Shown here: piece after piece, positions 45,371 to 56,479 of the stretch | How the letters are laid out: every line of letters starts with the position of its first letter | Numbering within the stretch: position 1 is the stretch's first letter | Source: Isoetes taiwanensis | Taxonomy: Eukaryota; Streptophyta; Lycopodiopsida; Isoetales; Isoetaceae | Assembly: GCA_021234155.1 (NCBI GenBank) | Contig: JAJEKV010000033.1 | Location: 5,694,635 to 5,758,634 of the forward strand | Reading direction: 5' to 3' | Length of the DNA: 64,000 bases | Notes under the pieces: model-generated | What the model saw: the letters and a program-made list of their open reading frames with translations, nothing else | Told to the model about the DNA's origin: nothing | Databases searched by the model: none | Position numbers and translations under genes: made by a program

Positions 45371-46542
45371 ATGGCATCTCGCAAAAAACCTTTCAAACGG
45401 AGAAGAGACAAAAAAATGCAACATTGCAAGCCTCATTTTGAAATCCCTGAAGCTCTCACTGCTCAAATTCTGTCTCGAGCATCACCTCGAGATGTTATTA
45501 GATTTTCTCTTGTCAATAGGGCTTTTTATGAAGCTGCTCAGTCAGATATAGTATGGGAAAAAAAGCTACCAGAAAGTTACTTAGATATTTTGAATCAGGC
45601 AAAGGTGCCAGTAGTTTTCTCCTCAAAGAAGGATCTGTTTACTCAATTATCAAATCATATCCTACTCGGAGACGGAAATGAGGTATATAAGTCAGTTTAG
45701 AATTAAAAGACATGAAGGTTTTACCTACTATTTAAATAAATAAGAGATCTTATCCAAAAAGAATATATAATGTCATGATATTTTATGCATTTAGCATTGT
45801 ATATTTTAAAATTTAATGTTAAATTTTCATTATGACATTTCTAGTGCAGGGATTATGGTTAGATTGTGGGACAGGAGCAATATGTCGCAGTTTTTCTGCA
45901 AAGTCTTTTGCAGTAACATGGGGCAGCACAGCAGAATACTGGCAATGGTCACCCAAATTAGGTGCCAGGTATGTTTCCTCTTCCCGTCAACATTTGAAGT
46001 TATGTCACGGAATTGCTAGAGCTCTAATAGATTTGTACAAATCATAAACCCAGACCTTGAAATGATTTTGGAACTATATTTGCAGGTTTCAAGAAGTAGC
46101 TCACTTAAAAATGGTCTGCTGGTTAGAGCTTTCTGGGCATTGGCAGTTAACATTGTCACCTGGAACTTATACAGTCTCTTGGAGGCTTCAACTAGACTCA
46201 GATGCTTTTGGGTGGGATAAGGAGCCTTTAAAGTTTTGTTTGTCTACCGTAGAGGGACTGGTGGCTCGGTCATCTTGCTTTCTTGTTAATGCAATAACAC
46301 AAGATTCTAGTGGCGAAGATGATTCAGATGATGATGAACCTGTATCGGTAGCCAGAGTAAGAGAAGTTGGTGACGGATGGCTTGAATGTGATATAGGTGA
46401 AATAGTAATTGAAAGTGATGCCTCTAGTGAGGTTGAATTGTTCTTTTCCATGCAAGAAATAACTAGTGGAGGTTGGAAAGGTGGCTTGTTTATTGATGGT
46501 GTAGTGTTGCAGCCTAGCTATGTCCTTGCAAATGAATTTTGA
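45371..46542 (+). CDS. F-box / PP2-domain protein (phloem-protein-2-like lectin)
   Basis: Three exons, 45371-45682, 45850-45968 and 46086-46542, join in frame to 295 codons plus TGA. All introns are GT-AG (donors GAG|GTATAT and CAG|GTATGT; acceptors GTGCAG and TTGCAG). Residues 17-60 form an F-box (IPEALTAQILSRASPRDVIR, NRAFYEAAQSDIVWEKKLPESY). From about residue 105 a PP2 domain follows: SFAVTWGSTAEYWQW, KMVCWLELSGHW, GWLECDIGEI, GGWKGGLFIDGVVLQPS. The family acts as SCF E3 ligase substrate receptors with a carbohydrate-binding domain. An acidic insert (GEDDSDDDE) lies before the last strands. The start is the first in-frame ATG, followed by a basic stretch. This is the only intact gene in the window. 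Confidence 0.9.
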
Positions 46543-47405
46543 AAATTTTTAATGTTATAGTTTGACTGCACAATGGATATGTAACGTTTGATGGAGATTG
46601 TTTACTCTCTATTGCTGATTCGAACTTTTTTGTATGTCGTCTTGCTAGTGATAATTGTTTTACAATTTGGTTCATGCTGCTTAAACATTGACCCGATTGT
46701 TGAGTGGCAATTGTTATAAACTCATTTTTATGTTTGATGATCTATTATTAGCTACAAGAGCCAACAAAAGGATTAGCAATTTCAAAAGACCCTAGATTCA
46801 TACAAACTGGATAATATTGGTTACCTACTTATCGGATGCAGTACAAACTCCTATAAGGAGCATCATTCAAGGTCCATTAAAAACCAATTGGATTAACAAG
46901 ATACACACACCATAAAATGTTGATATAGAGGACAAGCTATGGGATAGATTGAATAGTAATTCAAATGCAAGAAGTATAAAGCCAATTGAACATGGAAATC
47001 AATTTCAATTATAAAAGGACCCAAAGAGGAAGCCAATAAGGAAGCTCAAGTCGAATCTAACTAAAAATGAAGTGGGAGCACAGATAGTAGCCTACTTTAC
47101 AAAAGCACATTATAGGATAAATATATTAAGATAATGTACCCTCTCTCTTTCTCCCTCCCTTTTTTTTGCCACATTATTCATCTATCTACACTCTGGAAAG
47201 AATACAGAGTACACTGTATAGATAGAAAAAAAAATCCAGTTTGCAATCAAATTCAACTGAGCAGAGCCACCCGTAAACAAAAATTATCAAATAAATAGGA
47301 TTTCTAAAACCCTACTTTCTTCCCACAAGAAGGAGCAGAGTAATTACAATTCATTAAAAGAAGCATAGCCATGCAGGATGAAGCTTTGAAGCTTACAGAT
47401 GAATG
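46543..47405. other. 3' flank of the F-box/PP2 gene, then nothing recognised
   Basis: No canonical AATAAA lies within about 150 bases of the stop, so the polyadenylation site was not placed. The rest is AT-rich without supported genes. Confidence 0.4.
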
Positions 47406-47407
47406 TC

Positions 47408-47562
47408 TTCTAATCTAATCTATTCTATTCTATTCAACTCAACTCTATTCTATTCTATTCTATTCTATTCTATTCTATTCTATTCTATTCTATTCTATTC
47501 TATTCTATTCTATTCTATTCTATTCTATTCTATTCTATTCTATTCTATTCTATTCTATTCTA
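47408..47562. repeat. (TTCTA)n microsatellite, about 25-30 units
   Basis: It starts with imperfect TCTAATCTAATC and CAACTC variants, then is pure TATTC repeated to 47562. The same pentamer, shorter, lies at the likely LINE tail at 24.75 kb. Confidence 0.97.
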
Positions 47563-48039
47563 AATGAGCTCACTCGTCTCTTTGATCCAATCTTCTAGCT
47601 CATCATTGAGAAAAAAATGTTTGACAAATAGAAAGCCCTACTTGACTCCAATATTGCACATGAGTTTTGCTAACCTTTGGCCATGAATGAGATAGCTCTA
47701 TCGGGAGTTTTTATATAAAAGAAACTTCGATAACATTTTTGAGATCATTTGGCACATAGTATCTTCCACCTATCTCCCTATCCATTATTTGTTTTACGCT
47801 TTCTCTCCAGTTTATTTGTAACTGTTTGACTCAAATTTCTTTATATCCTAGCAGTAATGGTTGTACTAGGCCATTGCATGGGACATTAAAAAATCTATTC
47901 CATTCATGCTCTATATCTTTTATGAATTCTTGTATATACAACTTGCAAACTCTGTTGCCTCTGTCCATTTTATGGATGGTATGATGAGGATTGCAAAAGG
48001 AGGAGGCTGGAATTTAAGCAAGCCCGACAAGAGAGTAAG

Positions 48040-49475
48040 ATGATATTAGTCATGATTATCGTAAGTTGGTGCGGAAAAAGAAATGGACAAATCAGCTTGC
48101 TTTATGGATAAATCCTTTGTTGAAGGTGACCTGGCATTCTCGCACTCGGACCATGTTCCACAGAAATTGGTCTTTGAAGACATACCAACCTCCAGGAAAG
48201 TAGGTAAGATTCCTTTCAAATTCTATACTTTCTGGCTGATAAAGGAAGCGTTTTGTAATTCTTTAGGTCCATAAGCTCAATTTGATGAAAATTTGGATTA
48301 AAAAATGGAGGAAGAATAGAGCATTGAATTTCAAATAGGAAAAAGATTATGTCTATAATAGACTTAGGGTTGTCAAGCAATCTAAGCAAGCTAATAGACC
48401 GATCCCTTCAATCGAGACAAGCATGCTCTTGAAGAGGAGCTCGAGGGCAAAGCAAAGGCAATTGAGGAAGAGGGGGCTAGGGAGCTGCAGTACGCTTCAA
48501 AACTAAATCATATGCTGAGCTAGACCATGAAAACTCCAAATGTGTTTTTAGGATGGCTAGGGCTAGGTTAGCAGAGAACAGTACCACATCTATCAAAGAT
48601 CAGAATCAGGTGGTCCTGACCGAGGATGAAATCAAGCGCTTCATCAGGGAGAATTTCTAGATGCAGTTTAAGGAGGATGTGCTTCCATCTTCATATAATT
48701 TCCCAGTTAGATTAGTGGATGACAAAGGTGGATTGGACAAGTATGGTTTCTAGTGACGACAATCAGGCTTTGCTTCAGTGCTTAGGTGATGGTTAAATCT
48801 ATGAGACACCCTGTTCATATATTAGCGGCAAGTAAATCTCTGGACCGAATGGGTTTCCTCCTGAGTTCTTCATTAAGTTTGGATCTCTTGGGGCAAGACT
48901 TCCTAAAGGCAATCAAACAAGCGTGGGATTCTCAGCTATTGCATCCTTCTTTGGCTAGAGGATTTATCACTCTAGTACCTAAAGTGTCGAGACCCCATCT
49001 GCTTGGTAGGTAGAGACCAATAGCTCTAACCAATGTCCTTTATGAAGTAACCATGAAAGTACTTGTGAATCGACTCAATCCCATTCTAAATAGGATCATT
49101 GGTAGAAAACAATCTGCCTTTCTCCCAGGAAGGTACATTCTAGACAACTACCTGGCCGCAAGAGAAGGATTGCACTAGTGGAGGGCATCAAGATAAAATT
49201 GTGTGCTTGTTAAGATAGATTTCAGAAAAGCCTATGATTCTTTGAGATGGAAGGGTTTGCAAGAGGTTATGGTCCATATGAGATTTCATTGATAGTTTAT
49301 TAATATCTCTCTGGATATGAACAGGCGAGCTTCGCATCTGTGCTCATTAATTGTGCGGAACCTTCTAGCCTCTTTGACCTCAAAAAGGCTATTAGATAGG
49401 TGTGTCCTCTAGCCCCCTACTTATTCCTGGTAAAGCTTAGGGTATCACAGGGATCATTGAATGGACTGATTTTGC
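48040..49475 (+). mobile_element. L1-like LINE, 5' part (endonuclease end and RT start)
   Basis: Around 48140-48260 SDHVPQKLVFEDI and PFKFYTFWL match the end of L1 endonucleases. Further on, broken frames give GPNGFPPEFF (48850), RGFITLVPKV, RPIALTNVLYEVTMKVLVNRL, NPILNRIIGRKQSAFLPGRYILDN (49020-49150), VLVKIDFRKAYDSL (49200) and CPLAPYLFL (49410). Many stops occur. It is cut at 49475 by a solo LTR and resumes at 54945. Confidence 0.88.
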
Positions 49476-50239
49476 TGTGATGCTCTCCGAATCCATACGA
49501 TGCTCCCATCATATAAATACGGGAAATTCCCCTCCCATGGCAACTCCATCCGCCATAGAAAGGCCCTCCATCTGACTCAGACCACTTGCGATGACTAAGT
49601 ATCCGGGTGAAGGACACAGAGGTGTCATTCATCCCATGCCTTCTATGGGAATCCTATATAGCAGAAGCGTACATAGATGTTAGCACCTGACAACAACACT
49701 AACAAATAATATACCACCACGAAGGGTGGCCCATCATCATCAATACAACTAAAAACAGAATACCAACATAACAAAGGAAATGCACCATAAATAAGGGCTC
49801 TACCCCGGGCTCAGACTCATGGGGATCAACTGACAGTCAAGGCCTCCGGATAACAGTAGACAGAAGTATAACATGGTGTTGGCTAGCATAGAACAATGGC
49901 TAGGGTAGTCCATCCTAGCCACCCAACCTGTGCACACTTTACAGATAGGTTGAATCATCTTATGGCGTAGTTGTAGCCTTCCGAGATGCAATATCATGGA
50001 TTCACCCTATGAGACTATTCCAGATTACATCTCCCTAGGTCCGATGAGGCAGGAAAAGAATGAATCCCCTCTAGAATCACAATGGTTCCATGGGGGTGCT
50101 AGAGGATACGTATCACTAGGTGCACACGGAACTGTACCCAACTTACCCCCCCTAAATCTACATCAAGTCCAGGACGTCCATATAGACACATAATCCTCTG
50201 ACCCAGGGGGTGTCAGACCCATACCTGGCCCACACGTAG

Positions 50240-50760
50240 TTAATCTGCAAAATATGGCATGGTTTATCCATCAGAGACTTTGAAGCTTTAATATTTTCAA
50301 CCTTCATCTGATTCTGACTGCCCTGTTTTAACAGACGATCTGTTGTGGTATTAGAAGTATTAAAAATTGTGTCGTATTGTCCATTTTTGTCCACTATGGC
50401 AATCCATAGCTTGGAGCCTTCATACAACTTGCAAAGTAGAATATCTCCTCTTTCTATGTCTTGATGCTCTTTAAATTTCGGCCATATCCTTGCGTAATAT
50501 AAATCTTAACTAGTTTACTCACCCATTTAGCAGTGTAATGTGCTCCGTTGCGGCCTTGAAGGATGAGAGCACAGAAACCAAAAGCCCTTCAATGTCGTTG
50601 CTAGGAAGCTCATGCAGATGCGAATATATGGAATTTTCAAATGCACATGCTGTAAAATGAGCAAGCAACTTCCCGAAACGATGCAACTTCTATCAACAAA
50701 GACATGAAGGTGGCCAACGAAATTGCATTGGAACTTTCAATAAACCTTTGGGATTTTATG
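50240..50760 (-). pseudogene. Minus-strand exon-like fragments, family uncertain
   Basis: One frame reads NAISLATFMSLLIEVASFRE (about 50740-50650), faintly like the C-terminal helix motif of ALMT-type anion channels. A second (about 50653-50532) reads SIYSHLHELPSNDIEGLLV and ends at a perfect GTGAGT donor. A third (50497-50240) reads ARIWPKFKEHQDIERGDILL, CKLYEGSKLWIAIVDKNGQY and on to VENIKASKSLMDK. Frames do not join cleanly. Names are tentative. The DIERGDILL...AIVDKNG block could also be a B3-like fold. Confidence 0.3.
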
Positions 50761-51005
50761 GTGCAAGATCGAATGCTTATGTTATTGCCATAAGCTGAAC
50801 ACGCACATATGTATAAGCATATATGCATAAGCATCATGTGTTTCATAATGTAGATCATGTTGTTTTCATGATGGAACATGAGATTTGCAAAAAAATTCAT
50901 GTTGATTTTTATGGGCATCATTTGAAGGACATTGTTTATGTTTTCATGTTCCTAAGCTTCGGCTGATAATTTTTTCATGTGTTTAAGCTGGCAATTCTTT
51001 TGCAG

Positions 51006-51203
51006 GGGATTTCTAGGGAGTTTGCAGACAAAGTAAGTGCAAAAAATGGGAAAAGTGTAGAGGTTCAGGTTATTGGTTGCAGCAGCAAGAATGAGACAAT
51101 GGGATGGTTGTATTCTTCCAAAGGATTCAAAGGTTTTGGTTCAGGCTGGCTTGCTTTTAGTCGCATGTATCAATTAAAAGTGGGTGATTTTTTGCTCCTT
51201 TAG
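51006..51203 (+). pseudogene. B3 DNA-binding domain exon, truncated
   Basis: A TTTTGCAG acceptor (51005) opens a 65-codon frame: ISREFADKVSAKNGKSVEV, then GFKGFGSGWLAFSRMYQLKV and GDFLLL, then TAG. The GW-x-F-x(5)-LKVGDFL signature is the second half of plant B3 transcription-factor domains. The stop falls where the final strand (usually phenylalanine-glutamate) should continue. It lacks other exons, so it is a fragment. Confidence 0.6.
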
Positions 51204-51534
51204 TGCACGCATAGCACATTGTAGGAGCCCCAGGAGCCACGCTCAGCAAGGCTCCACCCCCACTTCACCAGTTGTGTCCGTTATTTGTTGCTGAACCACA
51301 TCATAGCATCCACAGAGCATATCTAATCCTAGATGGCCTTTAGGTCTCTACCCCCGTTTTACCCATACGACACATGAGGAACAAAAAGAGAGCTATCCTT
51401 ATACATCCATCCATCCATAGCTTCGAATAGAACATAAAATAGAGATTAACCATACATCTATTCATACAAGGGTTAATCTTAGCTATCTTCTAAGCATACA
51501 AGTGTTAATCCTATGACTATCTAGGAATCCAAGC

Positions 51535-52504
51535 TGTTACGAATCATCCTCAATCTCTGCAAATTCAACAACTCAGATACATGATGTCAGTTAAAAACTC
51601 TGGGGGCAGGAACTTATGGCACAAATTCACCACCCAACCGGGCTCAGACTTGCGAACACTGCAATCAGGATCTTATCTGGGACTTCCCAATCTGAGAATC
51701 TGATAGAGCAACCGCTCTATCTTCTCTGGGCATCGGCGTTTGGTCTAGTGGTAACACACTAGTTCCTTAGCAATGTGGTCTCGAGTTCGAGACTGCCCAG
51801 AATCGCACTCGGTACTGTTGGGGGTCAAATCCCAACAGATGCAATGTAAGGTGGTTGGGGGCAATGTAGTGTGGTGTGTGGTCACATGTCCAGTTGGATG
51901 CTGCCTAGTGGCGTGACGTTAAAACTACTATCTACTATCTATTAATTTACAAATTATAGAATGGGAATTTGGCTTAAGCTTTGATATTGGCATCTGGCTT
52001 TAATTCAGAAACGACAACGGTTTCTCTCTTCCTACTCTGAGAATCTATCTATCCATCTGAATAAACTCTCTAGGTAATTCAACACATCTGGGATATAGGA
52101 ATAACTTTGAAGTGGCTTTGTATCATAAAAGGATTAAGAATAAACTTCATCCTTAGTGTCCCCCACCTAAAAGCCACATTCTCCTTTCCCCATCCCTTCT
52201 TAAAGACAAGATGTTCCCTTATTATAGTCTTGTCTCTTTTGGGTTGTCCTTTATAGACTTATTTTATGGTCTAATCTTTTATGTCTTATTAAGCCATGAC
52301 CTTTTACGTCACTTTACTATATTTTATTAACATGACTACTTTTTTTTTTATAATAACTTAAGATATCTAATTTAAAGCTATATTAGATTAATATTTCCCT
52401 TATTATCTATCTATCTTATACCATTGGGCTACTTAGGAATAGCTTTACCTTTGCGTTCATCCTGCAAGTCCTCTGAGCCACACCCCCGAGCTTGTGCCAT
52501 AACA
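51535..52504 (-). repeat. 3' LTR of the small element, contains a SINE
   Basis: It matches 53766-54514 with moderate divergence. It is 221 bp longer, almost all due to the SINE at about 51735-51940. Confidence 0.92.
51735..51940 (+). mobile_element. tRNA-derived SINE inside an LTR, empty site known
   Basis: It has an A box at TTTGGTCTAGTGGTAACACA, a B box at CTCGAGTTCGAGACTGCC, a body and GTGACGTTAAA followed by CTATC-type units. The sister LTR at 53964 reads straight from GGGCATC to TATCATTAATTTAC, giving the pre-insertion site. The TATC-rich tail blurs the exact duplication. Confidence 0.88.
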
Positions 52505-52680
52505 ATTCCTTCCCGTCTCAAGAGAGTGATCATACTCGATCATCTGTTTTGCAAAAATAATTTATTTCCTTCCTGTCTCAAGACTGATCGAACTCGATCA
52601 TCTGCCTTGCAGGAATAAGTTCTCCCCTTCCCGTCTCAAGACTGATCGAACTTGATCATCTGCCTTGCGAGAAGTTCCAC
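52505..52680. repeat. Three ~58-bp tandem units next to the purine tract
   Basis: TTCCYGTCTCAAGA plus GATCGAACTYGATCATCTGYYTTGC recurs at about 52507, 52567 and 52627. Each has a TGATCGAA..TCGATCA palindrome. The first abuts the 3' LTR, and its minus strand (GAGACGGGAAGGAATT) serves as the polypurine tract, so that tract is effectively triplicated. Confidence 0.85.
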
Positions 52681-53749
52681 CTTTTCCCAAAAGTAGTCAC
52701 CTGACTATCTGTTTTGAAAGGATTTCTTAGGCTAGTAAACTTACCATCTGCCTAAAAGACTCTTAAGAATCTAGCTTCTGTGTTGCAGTCACAATTACCT
52801 CCTTACTCTTAAACTCTAGAGCAACATTTGATTGAAATAGAAACTCTTTCCTTAACTCAAATCAAAACTATGCTCAGTCAAACTAGCAATCACAAGCACA
52901 CACAAACTTGTTTAGTTTACTTATCTTTCAGATGACCAATCTGAATTCGTCCTCCTCTTTATAGGCTTCTGCCTTTTCTTTGTCTAATTGGGCATGGGTG
53001 TTTCGGGTTCAGCATGAACGAATTGAACATGTGCAATCTGTGCAGCAGGTCGTGCTGCTTGCTCCTTAGCAGTTTCATTTCCCTTTTTGTTCATTGGGAG
53101 CGTAAGATAGTTCAGGACAACTAGTTTTTGTTCTTGTCGAATCTTGTTTTCCTTATTCATAGGATACACAACGAATTCCAAAATTAAAGTTAAAACCACT
53201 CCAAACAAAGAAATTGCATATTTCACTTTGAACCACTTGCATCAAGATTTCCAAAAACAAAGCAACATACTGGCCTTACAATATTCCGTTAATTCTATGG
53301 AGCTTCAAATCAAAACCATTGTTTCACTAACACAATGCAATTTCAGAGTGCAACATATTCAACAACATGACTTTATCTCTTCCTTTGAATAAATCCATCA
53401 CTTCTTTTATGTTGTCATCATTCATTATTTTCCATCTATAATTTTCCTCACTATTTCAAGACAATAACAATTCACATAACTTTTATAACCAGCTTCCATA
53501 ATTTAATAGAATGATTTACTACTGTATATTTATTCCAATTAACTATCGGGTTGCTATGTCATTACTTTAAGAAGCTATCGCTTGCCATCTACATATTCCT
53601 CTGCACTTTTCTGTTATCTTATGTAGTTCTTTTCCCATGGATGCATAACATGAAAACAAGCTCTACTAACGTATTCAATCTTTTTGACAACAAAACTTGG
53701 AAACGTCTAAAGCCCTAACACAAAATTATTATTTAACAAGATCTAACTT

Positions 53750-53763
53750 CCGCTCTGATACCA
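53750..53763 (-). promoter_or_regulatory. Primer-binding site (initiator tRNA-Met) of the small element
   Basis: On the minus strand TGGTATCAGAGCGG lies 2 bases after the 5' LTR. It is the same 12-base core as in the 11.9-kb element. Confidence 0.9.
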
Positions 53764-53765
53764 AT

Positions 53766-54514
53766 TGTTACGAATCATCCTCAGTCTCTGCAAATTCAAC
53801 AAATTCAGATACATAATGTCAGTTAAAATCCCGGGGACCAGGAACTTATGGCACAAATTCACCACCCAACCGGGCTCAGACTTGCGAACACTGCAATCAG
53901 GATCTTATCTGGCACTTCCCAATCTAAGAATCTGATAGAGCAATCGCTCTATCTTCTCTGGGCATCTATCATTAATTTACAAATTATAGAATGGGAATTT
54001 GGCTTAAGCTTTGATATTGGGATCTGGCTTTAATTCAGGAACAACAACGGTTTCTCTCTTCCTACTCTGAGAATCTGTCTATCCATCTGAATAAACTCTC
54101 TAGGGATATAGGAATAACTTTGAAGTGGCTTTGTATCATAACTTCATTTTTAGTGTTCCCCACCTAGAAGCCACGTTCTCCTTTCCCCACCCCTTCTTAA
54201 AAACAAGATGTTCCCTTATCATAGTCTTGTCCCTTTTGGGTTGTCCTTTATAGTCTTATTTTGTGGTCTAACCTTTTATGTCTTATTAAGCCATGACCTT
54301 TTACGTCACTTTACTATATTTTATTAACTTGACGACTTTTTTTATTATAATAACTTAAGATAGCTAATTTACGGCTCAAGGTAATAAATATCTTAGATTA
54401 ATATTCCCCTTACTATCTATATATTTTATACCATTGGGCTACTTAGAAATAGCTTTACCTCTGTGTTCATCCTACAAGTCCTCTGAGCCACACCCCCGAG
54501 CTTGTGCCATAACA
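53766..54514 (-). repeat. 5' LTR of the small element
   Basis: 749 bp, TG...CA ends, without the SINE. It carries the same CACCACCCAACCGGGCTCAG and CACACCCCCGAGCTTGTGCC landmarks as the other LTR. Confidence 0.92.
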
Positions 54515-54944
54515 CAAACTATCTATGTACTAATCAGAATCATAGCTAGATCTACTATCTCTCTGGTTCTCCATCCTTCTGGCTGTGGCAAGGTTGAACA
54601 ATAGCTTCTCCTCGACCCATCTCTCCCCCAATTCGAATTGGGGCAAATTGCGGTGGAAGCCCCAATTTTGGTGTCCCAAATTGGCAAGCCTGCCTTGCCC
54701 AATCAATTTGGCCAGGTGGCAACTTTAGCTTGGTTAATATTAACTAATTTAAGAATTTAACCTCTTTTTAATATTAGGTTAAGCCCTAAATTTGAATTAG
54801 GGTTTAGGGTTAGGTTTCCACCTTAATAATTAGTGATTAACATAGCTACTCTTAGCTTATGAATAATTAATGCACCATTAATTATTCAAAGTGACTTGCC
54901 ATGTATTTACACCCAAAAGGCATATAAATACGTGGAACGTCACA

Positions 54945-56225
54945 TTTGCCTAACTGATAAGCTCTCTATTATGCAGTATGCTGATGATACCTTCATGTTT
55001 CTTAGGTTTGAGGATGCTAACTTTCAATCATTTCGTGATATACTTACCGCTTTTGAGATCATATCTGGTATTGGACTTAATGCTAACAAGTATTCTACAC
55101 TTTGGGCTCTGGATGGAGCTTTTGATCCTCGTGCCAAGATCTTAGGTTTCCCAGTGGTGGAGGCAGGTGATACTGTTACACTTTTGGGCCTCCCTATTTC
55201 CCTCTCTGATAATCTCATAGGCCTTTGGACTCTTTTGTTGGGTTGCCTTGGAAAGAAAGTTGGCCTCTGGTCAGCTAAGGGGCTTGCTGTTTCGGGGCAA
55301 GTTACAGTGGCTAATGCAGTCCTAGCTGCCTCTCATATTTACTTTTCATCAGTGCTGGTTGCCAGAAATATGTATACAATTAAATCCAGGTCATAATTAG
55401 AAAGTTCAATTGGGGAGGTATGGCTAAGATTGCTTGGACAGAACTCTGTAGAGGCAAAAGAGAAGGTGGTTTGGTCTGTAAGAATCCCTTCACTCAGGTC
55501 CAGACCTTAGCAGCTAAGTTTCTATGCTGAGTACTACAAGAGATACTTCTCTTGCTCTGAAATTTGTCAAGTATTGATTCCAGTTGTGTAAGCTCAAAGG
55601 CCAACCCTCGCTTCCTGGGGATGATTTGGATGCAGCCTTTAGTGATTTTAAAATTGCCCTAGGTACTTTTCCTGATGAGAAGTACTCCGGGCTTCGGGAA
55701 AGGTTCAAACTCTATGCTTCCTCTCTGATTTACCTCAGGATGCTGGCAAGATTAGTTTTTTCTAGAATGTAAGAGTGTGGGGATTAGGGAATCTTCCTCT
55801 AGCTTTGATGCACTCCGGATCTTTGGAAAATAGAAAACTCATGGGATATCTAGACTACATCATCTTTGGGAGCATGATAGATGGATTTTATGGTCCACAT
55901 TTAAAAGGAGGGTGCCCAATGTTGAAGAAGGAGATAGGAAGATCCTAAGGGAGTTAAAAGCAAATGTCATTGGTCTCTCGCGGGTGGAGGGTCCTGAGAA
56001 AAGCTGGTGCTGCTTGGGTTCTCCTAACTTTAGTGTGTCTAAAATATATCATGCCCTATGTGGTGAATATCCTCCAAAAGCTGAGCTAATACTGGGGGTC
56101 ACTGGTTCTGCTGCTGTTCAACTCCTTGCTAAATCTTGGAAGTCTACCTGTTCTAGAAAAAACCAATTCTTTCGATGGTTGGCCCTTCAAGGTGGGCTTT
56201 CCTCTATGCTAGTGCTCTTCCAAAG
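54945..56225 (+). mobile_element. L1-like LINE, 3' part (RT catalytic motif onward)
   Basis: After the TTTGC repeat the frame gives QYADDTFMFLRF (catalytic YADD intact), IISGIGLNANKY, VTLLGLPISL and LAVSGQVTVANAVLAASHIY (to 55396). Scraps of the downstream zinc-binding region follow (KNPFTQVQTLAAKFL; KNQFFRWLALQGGLS at about 56160-56200). It is the continuation of 48040-49475. The 3' end near 56225 has no clear poly(A) and runs into unrelated sequence. Confidence 0.88.
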
Positions 56226-56479
56226 GGAACAAGATTGCATATTAAACGAGAACAAATCATCTAAACGGGAGCAGAAGGAATATTCCCCAAAGATTTTTTT
56301 CCCCCGAAAAAAAGGGCTAAAATGAGGTTTAAAAAAAAAGGACATAAAACTGTATTTTGCCCTCCCCCCCCAAAAAAAAGCTCTTTTTTTGTGCGAAAAT
56401 AGAATTGACTGTGTCAAAGTGACACTTTTTCAACCAATTAGAATATTTTCCAAATATGTTTTTTAAGAAAACTCTTGTT

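Larger units (their letters stand above)
50235..51210. other. ~975-bp gene-derived insert in the solo LTR
   Basis: This stretch has no counterpart in related LTRs. It contains exon-like pieces on both strands: minus-strand frames at 50158-50500 and 50530-50740 (with a GTGAGT donor) and a plus-strand B3-domain exon at 51006. AT-rich introns lie between. No terminal repeat of its own was seen. Confidence 0.5.
51535..54514 (-). mobile_element. Small non-autonomous copia-like LTR retrotransposon
   Basis: LTRs at 51535-52504 and 53766-54514 begin TGTTACGAATCATCC and end GTGCCATAACA. Flanks are CAAGC (51530-51534) and CAAAC (54515-54519), a 4/5 duplication. The initiator-Met PBS and a purine tract place the 5' LTR on the right. 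The interior is only 1.26 kb and encodes no gag or pol motif. The one frame (53226-52984) is lysine/glutamine-rich with a hydrophobic start and is not recognised. The element must be mobilised by another element's enzymes. Confidence 0.9.
49476..54944 (-). mobile_element. Solo LTR (family of the 11.9-kb element), itself interrupted
   Basis: The ends are TGTGATGCTC and GTCACA. TTTGC flanks both sides exactly (49471-49475 and 54945-54949). The LTR sequence lies in three pieces, 49476-50234, about 51210-51534 and 54515-54944, about 1.5 kb in total. It follows the order of the LTR at 26226-27848 (GGCCCTCCAT, CACGAAGGGTGG, GGCTCAGACTCA, CTGTGCACACTTTAC, TCTCTACCCCC, TTAGGGTTTAGGG). No internal domain of that family is present, so it formed by LTR-LTR recombination before or after the later insertions. 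Confidence 0.85.

Noticed and set aside
46188-46451. Minus-strand serine-rich ORF
   Set aside because: It is the antisense of the acidic and PP2-coding exon 3.
47408-47562. (TTCTA)n as a candidate telomeric or CRISPR-like repeat
   Set aside because: It is a simple pentanucleotide microsatellite with no spacers and no telomere-type TTTAGGG units.
52984-53226. 80-codon minus-strand ORF in the small LTR element as gag
   Set aside because: It has no zinc knuckle or gag motif and is short. Treated as non-coding interior.
56187-56417. Phenylalanine-rich minus ORF
   Set aside because: It arises from homopolymer A/T and C runs after the LINE end.
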